A stretch of 64,000 nt of DNA. Origin: Nymphalis io (taxonomy: Eukaryota > Arthropoda > Insecta > Lepidoptera > Nymphalidae). Of this stretch, positions 1 to 9,351 are shown piece after piece (positions within the stretch are counted from its first letter, which is position 1; every line of letters starts with the position of its first letter). Location: NCBI RefSeq assembly GCF_905147045.1, contig NC_065914.1:7564001-7628000 (forward strand). Reading direction: 5' to 3'. The notes beneath the pieces were generated by a model. The model ran no database searches and was not told the origin of the DNA. It worked only from the letters and a program-made list of their open reading frames with translations. The translations under genes were made by a program, and so were the position numbers.

Positions 1-62
1 ATAGAATAAATACTGATATTTATAGATGCTCATTTAATATAATCTAATATGTAAATTTCTAG

Positions 63-2383
63 ATCGCGTATCATTAGGGATGACAGCCCTTTTGGGCGCC
101 ATTTTGCTGCTAACGCTCGCCGATCGAGAGGACCTGGAACCGATATTGCATAGAGTCGAATGGTCCACGTTACTGTTCTTTGCGTCACTGTTCGTACTTA
201 TGGAAGTAAGTAATATCAAATATAGTTTTTTTTTAATATTAATGTCTCAAAATTTAATCATAATTAATTATGTTGAAACTGAAAATATAATGCTTTACTG
301 TCGTGTGGGATTCCCCTCCCATCGGATTATGAAAGTGAGGGAATAGTGAGTGTAACTGTGCTTGCACACTTGTGCACAATAATAAGTCGCGCGCAGTGCC
401 TAGTCTCTCTTGAGAGTTGGCGCCGTAGCCGGAATCGGACAGGACTTCAGGAATAATGTTATTAGGTCATTTAACCTTCGAGTTTGCTATCGCCCCTGTA
501 TTTCAGCGTAATTAATATTATAAATGCGAGAGTTTGTTTATTTGTAAAGCTTTCACGTCTTAACGTAGTTTTACTGGTGGTAGAGCTTTGTGCAAGCTCA
601 TCTGGGTAGGTACCACCATCAGATATTCTACCGCAAAACAGTAGTACTTGGTATTGTTTTGTTCCGGTTTTGAAGGGTGAGTGAGCCAGTGTAATTACAG
701 GCACATGGGACATAACATCTTAGTTCCCAAGGTTGGTGGCGCATTGGTGATGTAAGCGATGGTTAACATTTCTTACAATGCCAATATCTATGGGCGTTGG
801 TGACCACTTACCATTAGTGGCCCATACGCTCGTCCGCTTTCCTATTCGATAAGAAAAAAACTGCTCAATGGAGCATAGTGTAATTTTTCATACATGTTGT
901 CAGGGATACAGAAATGGATATAGGATAACTAACAACCTGCGTATGAGGGGGGGGGGGGGGTCACACGCGAGGTCGGTAAACTAAAAATAACACAGTAAAA
1001 CATAAGGTGTATAACTTATTATATATTTTTAGGCTTTATCGAAACTTGGCCTTATATTGTATATCGGAGGTTTGATGGAACAGTTAATATTGAAAGTCGA
1101 TGAAAGTGCAAGGCTAAGTGTGGCGATTATGCTTATATTATGGGTGAGTATGAAACCAATATTATCAATATTCAGAACAGTGAGAATATTGAGTAAGAAC
1201 AAACTCAAAACTCACGGAAGGAAACGGTCTTGAAATGTGATATGCGACATTGACCGTAATAATCATAGCATTATGTACAAGAATTCATGCATCGAAATAG
1301 TATATAAACACAAATGTTGATAACATTTCCCGAGTGAGTAATAAAGTGAGTTCTTACAGAGTAGCACTGGATATTCAATTACTTTTTACATGAAACAAAA
1401 ACAATAAGTAATAAATGTTTTCAAATATTTGTTTTTTTAATTATGTTATATATACTTAGTTCAAAAAAAATTGTTAAAAAAGTTATTTTAGTTTTAATTT
1501 TGTATATTCTTTAAATAATTCTTATGTATATAAATAGCTAAAAATATTCATAGATAAGGAAGAAATAAAAAACATTCAAACATCTTAATACATACAATAA
1601 TTCTAGGTATCAGGCACAATATCAGCGTTCGTAGACAACATACCACTTACAACGATGATGGTGCGAGTGGTGATATCCATCGGGAACAACCCCAACTTGA
1701 ATCTTCCCATGTCACCGTTGATATGGGCGTTACTGTATGGTGCATGTTTGGGAGGTAAGGTTTCTATTCAAAACTAAAACAAATTATAATGATACTACGA
1801 CAAATTCAGTTAACATCGTTCAAATAATCATTTAGTACGCGCGTTCACTTTAAATAAGCTCTGTGTGATAATACGCGTCCTGTTAAACCAAGCCAGGACG
1901 TCGGATTTAACGGGGAACTCCCCGAATGGATTATTAGTATGCATATTATTTCTTTAAGTTATAAGTTAGATGTGGTAGTGACGAAGCTTTTAAACAACGG
2001 CGAGTAGAAACAGACTGAAATTATGATGAAATCATAACTACGATAAAAAATATTTCTTATGACAAAATTGGTGTTGGATGCTGGAAAGAAACAATAATTT
2101 TTTGAGTTTTACTCAGCGACATTTTAAGAACATCCCAACTCACAAGTTTGAGTCTTCTGCTCTGTATTTGAGTTGTAATAAGATGATATATTACTTTTTT
2201 TAAGGTAACGGTACACTTATCGGCGCGAGTGCAAATGTGGTCTGCGCGGGAGTCGCTGAACAGCACGGCTACAAATTTACTTTCCTAGATTTCTTTAAAG
2301 TCGGTTTCCCGATCATGATTGGACATTTAATTGTTTCCTCCTTCTATTTACTCGTCTGTCATTGTATTTTTACATGGCATTAA
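63..2383 (+). CDS. OCA2: P protein / OCA2 homolog, C-terminal four exons (partial, 5' end outside window)
   Basis: Exons are 63-205, 1033-1143, 1607-1754 and 2205-2383. All have AG acceptors, the internal ones have GT donors, and phases agree from exon to exon, ending at TAA 2381-2383. The encoded C-terminus (about 193 residues) follows the order I know from vertebrate OCA2: a membrane helix and LHRVEWSTLLFFASLFVLME, then the GLMEQLI helix, the signature VDNIPLTTMM, the GGNGTLIGASANVV loop across the exon 3/4 junction, AEQHGY, and a last hydrophobic helix. OCA2 is a multi-pass protein of the ArsB/NhaD ion-transporter superfamily that acts in melanosomes or other lysosome-related organelles and affects their pH and pigment formation. 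Upstream exons lie left of the window. Intron 1 holds SINE-C, family A and family E sequence. Assignment is by recalled similarity and is strong; substrate is not shown by the sequence. Confidence 0.93.
296..447 (+). repeat. SINE-C 3' portion (tRNA-head family), truncated
   Basis: Matches the 3' half of the better copy at 26351-26704: the 'cccatcggattatga' stretch, the 'gcacacttgtgcac' palindrome and the 'gccg(t)agccg.aatcgg' end. The tRNA-like head is missing. It lies in OCA2 intron 1. Confidence 0.7.
509..962 (+). repeat. family E element split by a family A insertion
   Basis: The left part (509-573, 'taatattataaatgcg', then a 'tttgttt' stretch) and the right part (861-962, 'ctgctcaa', 'gtcagggatacag', ending in a run of G) form one element when compared with the unbroken copy at 57745-57895. 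The gap holds family A. Confidence 0.6.
574..860 (+). mobile_element. family A (LINE-tail repeat), near full length
   Basis: Runs from 'ctggtggtag' to a short A-tail after 'cctattcgata', in the same order as about 15 other copies here. It contains the degenerate hairpin 'ccacttaccattagtgg' near the 3' end. Inserted into the family E element in OCA2 intron 1. Confidence 0.75.
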
Positions 2384-2947
2384 TTTGTTATATGTACAAA
2401 TTGTAAAGTTTAAATTTATTATATTTTTGAAATATATTATAAAAATACAGATACAAATTATAATTAAAGATACCAAATAGCATGAAGTACAAATAAAATC
2501 ACAAATTCACTTCCATACATAATAAGTATATTAATGATGTTCGTTTAGCCGAATTTCGGCCCCAATTGGCGCCCAATAACATACAGAGCCCCACTTGATG
2601 CCCAAACGAATTTTACATAAATAAGTACATTAAAATTTTTACAATAAAATACAGAGAAAAAGCTACATCGCTGATCTCATACGTTGTATTGAAGATTTTT
2701 ACGAAATATTTTACCGTGTGAATTGAACCTGTTTTGTATATAAAATCAAAGGGATTGATTCGTTGGTCTCGTCGCTAACTTATGAACCAGACACTCGGTT
2801 CAATATTCGAACTTGCTCGACTTCCATGAAATAATACGCAAATCAAAGTTCACAACAAAGTCCTATGTTTGTGCATACATGCCTGCACAAATGCTGTGAA
2901 ATTGTCCGTCGAGTCTAAATTCGTTCAAGGGAATTATTGATATCTTT
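2384..2947. other. OCA2 3' UTR and intergenic DNA
   Basis: AT-rich sequence from the OCA2 stop to the 5' junction of LINE copy 1. Apart from the poly(A) signal I see no coding potential. Confidence 0.6.
2492..2497 (+). terminator. candidate poly(A) signal of OCA2
   Basis: AATAAA lies 109 nt downstream of the OCA2 stop codon in an AT-rich 3' UTR. It is the nearest canonical hexamer on this strand. Confidence 0.45.
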
Positions 2948-3222
2948 GCATAGTACAGGGGCCCGAGCGTGCCTAACCAGCTCGTGAGGCTGCCCCACCA
3001 GGCCACGCATAATCTCGGGGTGAACCGTCGTGCCGGTTGGTGACCGGTAGGTGGGGTCCCGGCGGCCACTTCCGGGGGGGTTCGGGGGCCCTTCCGTCCG
3101 GCGGGTCAGTGTATTTTTCCTTTTGGCAACCACTTGGGGAAACACGCCTCCACACTTTGCCCATCCCTATCGTGGCAATACATCGCTCGCTTCACGTCTC
3201 TTTTCCATTTAATTTCTCCCAA

Positions 3223-6162
3223 ATGGCGCAACAAAAAAGAAATAACGGTCGTACAGCGGTGCTCACCCCCACCATACCCTCGCTGTTTGAGTTCGAGTTC
3301 TCTAACATCCGAGGACTCCACACTAACCTCAACGCTGTCCACCACCATCTCGAGACAGCACGGCCAGCAATGTTGTTTCTCACGGAGACACAAATACTCC
3401 GTCCTGCCGATACCAGCTACCTTAATTATCCCGGCTACACGCTTGAAGAATCCTTCAAAGCGAAAGCCGGAGTATGCTTGTTCGTCAGGACGGATGTTTG
3501 CTGTCACCGACTGCGCTGCTTGGAGGACCCCTCCTTCTCCATGTTGGTGGTACGTGTGGACCTGGTTCGTCAGAGCCGAGTCTACGTGTGCCTCTACAGA
3601 TCCCACAATGGTGACTTGGAGACAAGCCGATTATTTGACCATCTTAGTCGGGTGGCAGATGCTGCGCAAGAGCAATTTCCTAACGCGGAATTGGTGTTTT
3701 TGGGGGACTTTAATGCTCACCACGAATTCTGGTTGAAATCCCTCAAAACTGACCATGCTGGAAGGACTGCTCATGCTTTTGCTCTCACACATGACTTGAC
3801 CCAACTGGTTGATCAGCCCACCAGGATCCCAGACATTGATGGGCAAGCACCTTTTCTACTGGACCTTCTGCTGACTTCTCACCCGGTGGAATATCAGGTT
3901 GTGGTTCAGGCTCCTCTTGGCTCTTCGGATCACAGCCTTATTTCTACCAGAGTGCCACAGGCCAAGCTGCCGCCACTAGCGGTATGCAAACGTCGCGTTT
4001 GGCACTATAAGTCGGCGGATTGGGACGGTATGCGCGATTACTATGCGTCGGTCCCTTGGAAGGAACGTTGCTTCAGTGGGAATGACCCGACAGCTAGTGC
4101 CGCTGCTGTTGCTGGCGAGATCATGCTGGGAATGGAATACTACATTCCTAGCTCAGATCTCGTCAGTAGGAGTACGCGTAACCGTTGGTTCACTCGTGAA
4201 TGTGCCGATGCTGTATCAGCTAAGCAGGCGGCATATCGCAAGTGGATCAACGGCTGCATTAGCGGGGCATCTAACATTGACTCACTGAAAGCAAACTATA
4301 ATAAAAATTCCAAGTCCTGTAGAAAGGCATACACGAGAGCGGATGCACAGCGCATTGTACAGATTGGTCATGACCTTGTTTCGCATCCTAGGGGCTCCCG
4401 TAGCTTCTGGCGTCTGACCAAGTCTGTGCAAAACAATTTCTGCCAACCTTCGCTGCCACCGCTCAGAAATCCGGACGGATCGCTAGCTCACAGTCCGCAA
4501 GAGCAAGCTGATCTCCTGGCTAAACTCTTTGCCGACAATTCCGTCATCGATGATTGTAGTGCACTGCCACCTACAATACCTGCATGTGGCCATACGATGC
4601 CTGACATTAAAATCAGGCAACGTGATGTGCGTGCGGAGCTGCAATCACTTGATGTACGGAAAGCTAGCGGTCCCGATGGAATACCAGCCATAGTGCTGAA
4701 GAAGTGCGCAGCGGAGCTGTCTCCTGTGTTAACGCGCCTGTTCCAACTTTCTCTCTCTTCGGGAAGTGTGCCGGAGGCTTGGAGAAGAGCTAATGTGCAA
4801 GCGGTTCCCAAAAAAGGGGATCGGTCTGACCCGGCAAATTATCGGCCAATAGCTATCACCTCAGTACTTTGTAAGGTGATGGAACGGATTTTAAACAACC
4901 AACTGATCCATTACCTAGAAGATCACTGTCTGATTAATGATCGTCAGTACGGGTTTCGACCAAAACGGTCCACAGGTGATCTTCTAGCGTACGTAACACA
5001 CCTCTGGGGTGAAGCTATCGACAAGCATGGAGAATCGTTGGCTGTCAGCCTCGATATCTCCAAGGCTTTCGACAGGGTCTGGCACAGAAGTCTTCTCTCC
5101 AAGCTACCGGCATATGGTCTGCCTGCTCAGCTATGCACCTGGATTGCCAGCTTCCTACACAAGCGTAGCCTTCGTGTTTTAGTAGATGGTTGCGCTTCAC
5201 AATTCTATGTAGTGAATGCTGGGGTCCCCCAGGGATCTGTGCTATCTCCCACACTCTTTCTTTTGCATATCAATGATATGCTCTCCCTTGGGAACATACA
5301 TTGCTATGCAGATGATAGTACAGTGCATGGTGGATACCACGGACGCGCAGTGGCTGGGCGGGCGGAAACTGAGGAGAGGCGGGAGAATCTTGTCATTGAA
5401 CTCGATAGGACGTTAGATCTCATCGCCAAATGGGGCTCTGATAATCTTGTTGAGTTTAATGCCAAGAAAACACAGGTATGCGCTCTCACGGCGAAAAAGT
5501 CAACATTTTCCCCTCTTCCCTCCCTCTGTGGTACTCCGCTGGTGATGCAAAGCAAAATCGCCATGCTGGGGATTGACGTTCGCTGCGACCTTAGTCCAAG
5601 GGATTACATCGAGGCTGTTATAAAAACAGCTTCACGGAAACTCGGAGTTCTGAACAAGGTGCGGCGCTTTTTCACGCCACAACAACTGTGCCTGCTGTAC
5701 AAAACACAGGTACGGTCTTGCGAGGAATATTGCTCGCACCTTTGGGATGGCTCCGCTAAGTACCTACTTGAGGCCTTGGACCGGTTGCAGCGACGTGCCG
5801 TACGCATTATTGGCGACGTAAAGGTCACAAACACCCTTGAACCTTTACAATTGCGTCGTGAGATAGCAGCACTGAGCGCTTTCTATCGACTGTATCACGG
5901 CGAGTGCTCTGAGGAATTATTCTCTCTAATTCCTGCTTCCCCCTTCCTTCTTAAGTCCACGCGAGCTGGTTCTCGATGTCACCGCCTAACTGTGACATCA
6001 ATTCCATCGCGAACAAAGAAATTTGGCAACTCCTTTCTTTGTCGCACTTCCAAAAAATGGAATTCCTTACCAGCTCACGTGTTCCCCTCCTCTTACAACC
6101 CGGGTTCCTTCAAACGAGGCGTGAAGAGGCATCTTGCGGGCCGGCAAGGCGAAGGCGGCTAG
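3223..6162 (+). CDS. LINE ORF2: APE-type endonuclease + reverse transcriptase (copy 1, open)
   Basis: The open frame extends from 3037, but the region before 3223 is GC-rich leader; ATG 3223 (MAQQKRNNG) is the more likely start, giving about 979 residues. The endonuclease (about 3280-3960) shows, in order, NIRG, TET (catalytic Glu), YR, GDFNAH and SSDHS, all the expected active-site blocks. The reverse transcriptase (about 4650-5450) has the KASGPDGIP, YRPI, GFRPKRST, LDISKAFD, GVPQGSVLSP and YADD (5305-5316) blocks. A C-terminal helical region with LDRLQRRAVRIIG follows. It nicks target DNA and copies its own RNA there. No internal stop or frameshift is visible, so it may have been functional recently. 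Clade (CR1-like versus jockey-like) is inferred from motif style only. Confidence 0.88.
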   Translation: MAQQKRNNGRTAVLTPTIPSLFEFEFSNIRGLHTNLNAVHHHLETARPAMLFLTETQILRPADTSYLNYPGYTLEESFKAKAGVCLFVRTDVCCHRLRCLEDPSFSMLVVRVDLVRQSRVYVCLYRSHNGDLETSRLFDHLSRVADAAQEQFPNAELVFLGDFNAHHEFWLKSLKTDHAGRTAHAFALTHDLTQLVDQPTRIPDIDGQAPFLLDLLLTSHPVEYQVVVQAPLGSSDHSLISTRVPQAKLPPLAVCKRRVWHYKSADWDGMRDYYASVPWKERCFSGNDPTASAAAVAGEIMLGMEYYIPSSDLVSRSTRNRWFTRECADAVSAKQAAYRKWINGCISGASNIDSLKANYNKNSKSCRKAYTRADAQRIVQIGHDLVSHPRGSRSFWRLTKSVQNNFCQPSLPPLRNPDGSLAHSPQEQADLLAKLFADNSVIDDCSALPPTIPACGHTMPDIKIRQRDVRAELQSLDVRKASGPDGIPAIVLKKCAAELSPVLTRLFQLSLSSGSVPEAWRRANVQAVPKKGDRSDPANYRPIAITSVLCKVMERILNNQLIHYLEDHCLINDRQYGFRPKRSTGDLLAYVTHLWGEAIDKHGESLAVSLDISKAFDRVWHRSLLSKLPAYGLPAQLCTWIASFLHKRSLRVLVDGCASQFYVVNAGVPQGSVLSPTLFLLHINDMLSLGNIHCYADDSTVHGGYHGRAVAGRAETEERRENLVIELDRTLDLIAKWGSDNLVEFNAKKTQVCALTAKKSTFSPLPSLCGTPLVMQSKIAMLGIDVRCDLSPRDYIEAVIKTASRKLGVLNKVRRFFTPQQLCLLYKTQVRSCEEYCSHLWDGSAKYLLEALDRLQRRAVRIIGDVKVTNTLEPLQLRREIAALSAFYRLYHGECSEELFSLIPASPFLLKSTRAGSRCHRLTVTSIPSRTKKFGNSFLCRTSKKWNSLPAHVFPSSYNPGSFKRGVKRHLAGRQGEGG

Positions 6163-6205
6163 TGCAGAACGTTTTTCCCGTCTGTACTGGCCGTCGTCGC
6201 GTTTG

Positions 6206-6242
6206 GACTCTACTACCACTTACCATCAGGTGGAGTAGAGTC
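6206..6242 (+). other. 3' UTR hairpin of LINE copy 1
   Basis: A stem of gactctact + ccac pairs with gtgg + agtagagtc (13 bp, one bulged A) around the loop ttaccatcag, just before the poly-A tail. An identical copy lies at 36262-36298. In LINEs, 3' structures of this kind can be the recognition site for the reverse transcriptase; that role is inference here. Confidence 0.6.
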
Positions 6243-6954
6243 ATTTGCCCTCCCGGCGATATAAAAAAAAAAAAAAATCTCTAAAAACTTTAAATAAATA
6301 AAAAATCTACCTGAATTTAATATTTTTGTAGCACTTTTTGATAATCAATTCGTCTAGTATGAATATGAATTGTCTTGTAAATTATATTAATTTATTGAAG
6401 CCTGGATGGTATATGTTTGTGTATTTAAGATGCAATATATAAAAAATATTGTGCTTATTTAAATAGTATATATGTTATTAATAAAACAATATTGAAGTTG
6501 GAATGAAGTTTTTTTTTAATCAACTAATTTAAATATTTTATTGTCTGTGTAAAGGAGAAGAACCAGTGTAAGTCAATGCTTTATTCAATTTTATAAAAAA
6601 ATGTCTTTGTAGAGCAATGTTGCCAACCCTTCGAAAGTAAAAAAGCAACAAATCACTAATTAACTAACACTAGATAACGTTAAATCGGTTAATTTAAAAC
6701 GATTAACTTTGAAGGTTAGATTTGCTGATCACGAAGGAAAAAAAAGAAGTCAATCGCATATTTTTTTGTTTACTTGTAAATAAGTAATGACTGAAACGAA
6801 ACGATGCATATGGCAAAGCTGCGATTTTACATAATTTATATCCGAGCTCTGCGTCTTTATCAAATGTTTGCTTATAAAAGATGGCACTAATCAAAAAACA
6901 ACAAAAATTTGGATTCAAATAGGAATATCAATCTAAGAACGGTAAATCTACATT

Positions 6955-7450
6955 AAACAGAATTTCTTGGTATCACCATAGATTCTAAGCTTCAATGGGG
7001 CCCTCATATTAATAAATTGGCAAAGAGACTCAGCTCTGCAGCTTTCGCAGTAAAAAATTAGAATGTTGACTGATGTAGATACGGCTCGCCTAGTGTATTT
7101 TAGTTATTTCCACAGTATAATGTCTTATGGCATTCTACTCTGGGGTAATGCAGCCGACATTATACGATTTTTGTATTGCAGAAGAGGGCTATTCATGCAT
7201 TTTATAACCTGGGCCCTAAAGATTCACTTAGATGTAAACCATTATTACCAGATTGCACAGGGTTAGTAAGTCTTTTATGGGACAATGTATACGCTTTTAC
7301 AACAGGATCCCAGAAAACGTTCAAAAATATTCAATTGTGAAATTTATAAGAATCGTCAAGAAACGCTTGTGTGCTGAAGGATATTACACATCCGATGACT
7401 TTTTATATGATTGCACATCTTGGGAATGAAACGATCGCCTCCAGGTTATC
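6955..7450 (+). pseudogene. degenerate C-terminal part of a LINE reverse-transcriptase ORF
   Basis: Conceptual translation with at least two frame changes gives FLGITIDSKLQWGPHI, then KIRMLTDVDTARLVYFSYFH, SIMSYGILLWG and (other frame) LQKRAIHAFYNLGPKDSLR. This is a pattern typical of the region after the reverse transcriptase in insect jockey/I-type LINEs. The frame breaks near 7055 and again near 7170. The element probably continues to about 8240, where 'ttgactttgactttt' looks like its repeat tail, with SINE-B and family A nested inside. Not functional. Confidence 0.65.
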
Positions 7451-7621
7451 TCAAATTAAAAAAAAGGTATGTATAATTTGGCTAGTGTTGTTTATGTGCA
7501 CTTCTTGTAAAGAAATGAGATATAAAAAAAAACCGTTGAGTTCCTTTCGCCGGTTCTTCTCAGGTCTGAGGTGTTTATTTCCGAACCGGTGGTAGATTTA
7601 TGACAATCAATAAGCGAGTGT

Positions 7622-8196
7622 AATAATAATAATAATATCCTGGGACATTTTTCACACACGGCCATCTGATCCCAAATTAAGCTTGTACAGAGCTTGTGCT
7701 ATGGAAACCAGACAACTGATATTCTACATATACTACTTTTCTTTTGTAAATACATACTTATATTTTTTTTTTTATAGAATAGGAAGGTGGACGAGCATAT
7801 GGGCCACCTGATGGTAAGTGGTCACCAAACGCCCTTAGACATTGGCATTGTAAGAAATGTCAACCATCGCTTATAGCCAATGCGCCACCAACCTTGGGAA
7901 CTAAGATTTTATGTCCCTTGTGCCCACTGGCTCACTCACCCTTCAAACCGGAACACAACAATATCAAGTATTGCTGTTTTGCGGTAGAATATCTGATGAG
8001 TGGGTGGTACCTACCCAGACGGGCTTGCACAAAGCCCTACCACCAGTAAAATATATAATATACTTATATAGATAATTACACCCAGACTCAGGAAAACAGT
8101 CATGTTCATGCACACAAATGTCTGTCCTGGGTGGGAATCGAACCCACAACCTTCGGCGTGAAAAGTCAAGTATCTACCAACCACGCCAACCGGCTC
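7622..8196 (-). mobile_element. SINE-B, split by family A
   Basis: On the minus strand it begins with the tRNA-like head 'gagccggttggcgtggttgg' with a B-box-like 'ggttcgattcccaccc', and ends in an ATT-repeat tail (plus-strand aataataataata at 7622). The parts 7622-7762 and 8047-8196 are separated by family A. Other copies: 40830-41097, 47098-47370, 49556-49809. Confidence 0.75.
7763..8046 (-). mobile_element. family A, full length, nested in SINE-B
   Basis: Starts with the poly-T (its A-tail on the minus strand) and ends at 'ctaccaccagtaaa'. The flanks share 'atacttatat' on both sides, consistent with a target-site duplication of about 10 bp inside SINE-B. Confidence 0.8.
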
Positions 8197-8249
8197 GTTA
8201 ATGTTTCTATATTGAATAAAGATTTTTGACTTTGACTTTTGTTATTGGT

Positions 8250-9194
8250 TCCATAGTCGTGCCAGGCCTTGAAAAATTTCGTTGTTGTTTCCAGACCTCA
8301 ATGTGGTGTGGATGGAATTTGGAAATCTGACGCGACGCCCGATGATGCAATTCAGCGGCCGGGATTAATCCAAGTTACCGTCTATTGTAATAGTATATAT
8401 CATGGTATTCTAGTGTTAATAAAAAGGCAGGTATGTTATTGAAACTCGGATACAATAAAACACATTTTTACTATAAACAAATTGCATTTTAATTATTTTA
8501 CTGATAAAAAAAAAACTAAAAACTACCAACAGATAGTAAAAAAATTAACTCCACCAGCGTTTAAAAGAAAGACGGTCGTTTAAAAAATAAATGTGATAAC
8601 AGAGTATCGTATAACTAACAATTTACAATGACAAACTTATCTGTAACGAAAGTAGCCTTAACGACGCCATCTTGAAACGTCACATCGTCTGACATTTGCC
8701 TTCAAATACTCGTTAATTAGCAAATTTGTATAAAGTGAAACTTAACCGCCGATTTGAAAATCGGTGGACGATAATTGAGAGAGGATTTTTTAAGACACGT
8801 CATGTTTGAGCACATCGTTACGTGAGATACAAGATAGATATGCCGTAGAGAGAAAGAGATGTATATATATAAGCAATTGAAGCACCAACTAATGACATTG
8901 TAAATCTTGAATAAACAGAATATATGCAGATATTGTATTTCTTTTAAAATGCTCTCTCTCTCTCTCTCTCTTTCTCCCTCTTTTTCTCACACACTACATC
9001 TCTCATATTCTATTTTATTTAAAGCTTTAATTCTAACACGTGTTGTTTACTTACACATTTTATTCATTACCTTTTTCAATTTTCCATTATTTTGTTAACT
9101 ATAAAACCCGTTATAGTATAACTATTTAACTTATACATTCTAGAAATAATCGCAATTACATTGGTATATTTTTCAACTATTATATTACAAAATC
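8250..9194. other. intergenic DNA without recognisable gene
   Basis: AT-rich. Contains a CT microsatellite at about 8952-8978. No supported coding sequence on either strand. Confidence 0.5.
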
Positions 9195-9351
9195 TTTTTT
9201 TTTTATAGTATAGAAAGGTGGGCGAGCATATGGGCCACCTGGTGGTAAGTGGTCACCAACACCCTTAGACATTGGTATTGTAAGAAATGTCAATCATCGC
9301 TTACATAGCCATTGCGCCACCAACCTTGGGAACTAAGATTTTGTGTCCCTG
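9195..9351 (-). mobile_element. family A, 3' half only
   Basis: Poly-T, then 'aggtgggcgagcatatgggc' and the family A order down to 'ttgtgtccctg'; the rest is missing. Confidence 0.7.

Larger units (their letters stand above)
2948..6276 (+). mobile_element. non-LTR retrotransposon (CR1/jockey-type LINE), copy 1
   Basis: Homology to copy 2 starts at 2948 ('gcatagtacagggg') and runs at a constant offset of 30075 bp until small deletions in copy 2, ending here in a poly-A run at 6276. Copy 2 continues further 5', so copy 1 is 5'-truncated relative to it. The element has a GC-rich leader, one long endonuclease-reverse transcriptase ORF, a short 3' UTR with a 37-nt hairpin (6206-6242) and a poly-A tail. 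I see no clear target-site duplication. It sits in the gap between the convergent OCA2 and PAT1 genes. Confidence 0.9.

Noticed and set aside
471..713. Open frame with HSPFKTGTKQYQVLLFCGRIS
   Set aside because: The same peptide appears in many places on both strands because family A has a conserved open stretch; it is repeat sequence, not a gene.
3106..3606. Long minus-strand frame (166 codons) opposite the LINE, repeated at 33181-33681
   Set aside because: It is the antisense shadow of the endonuclease domain; the plus frame has all family motifs.
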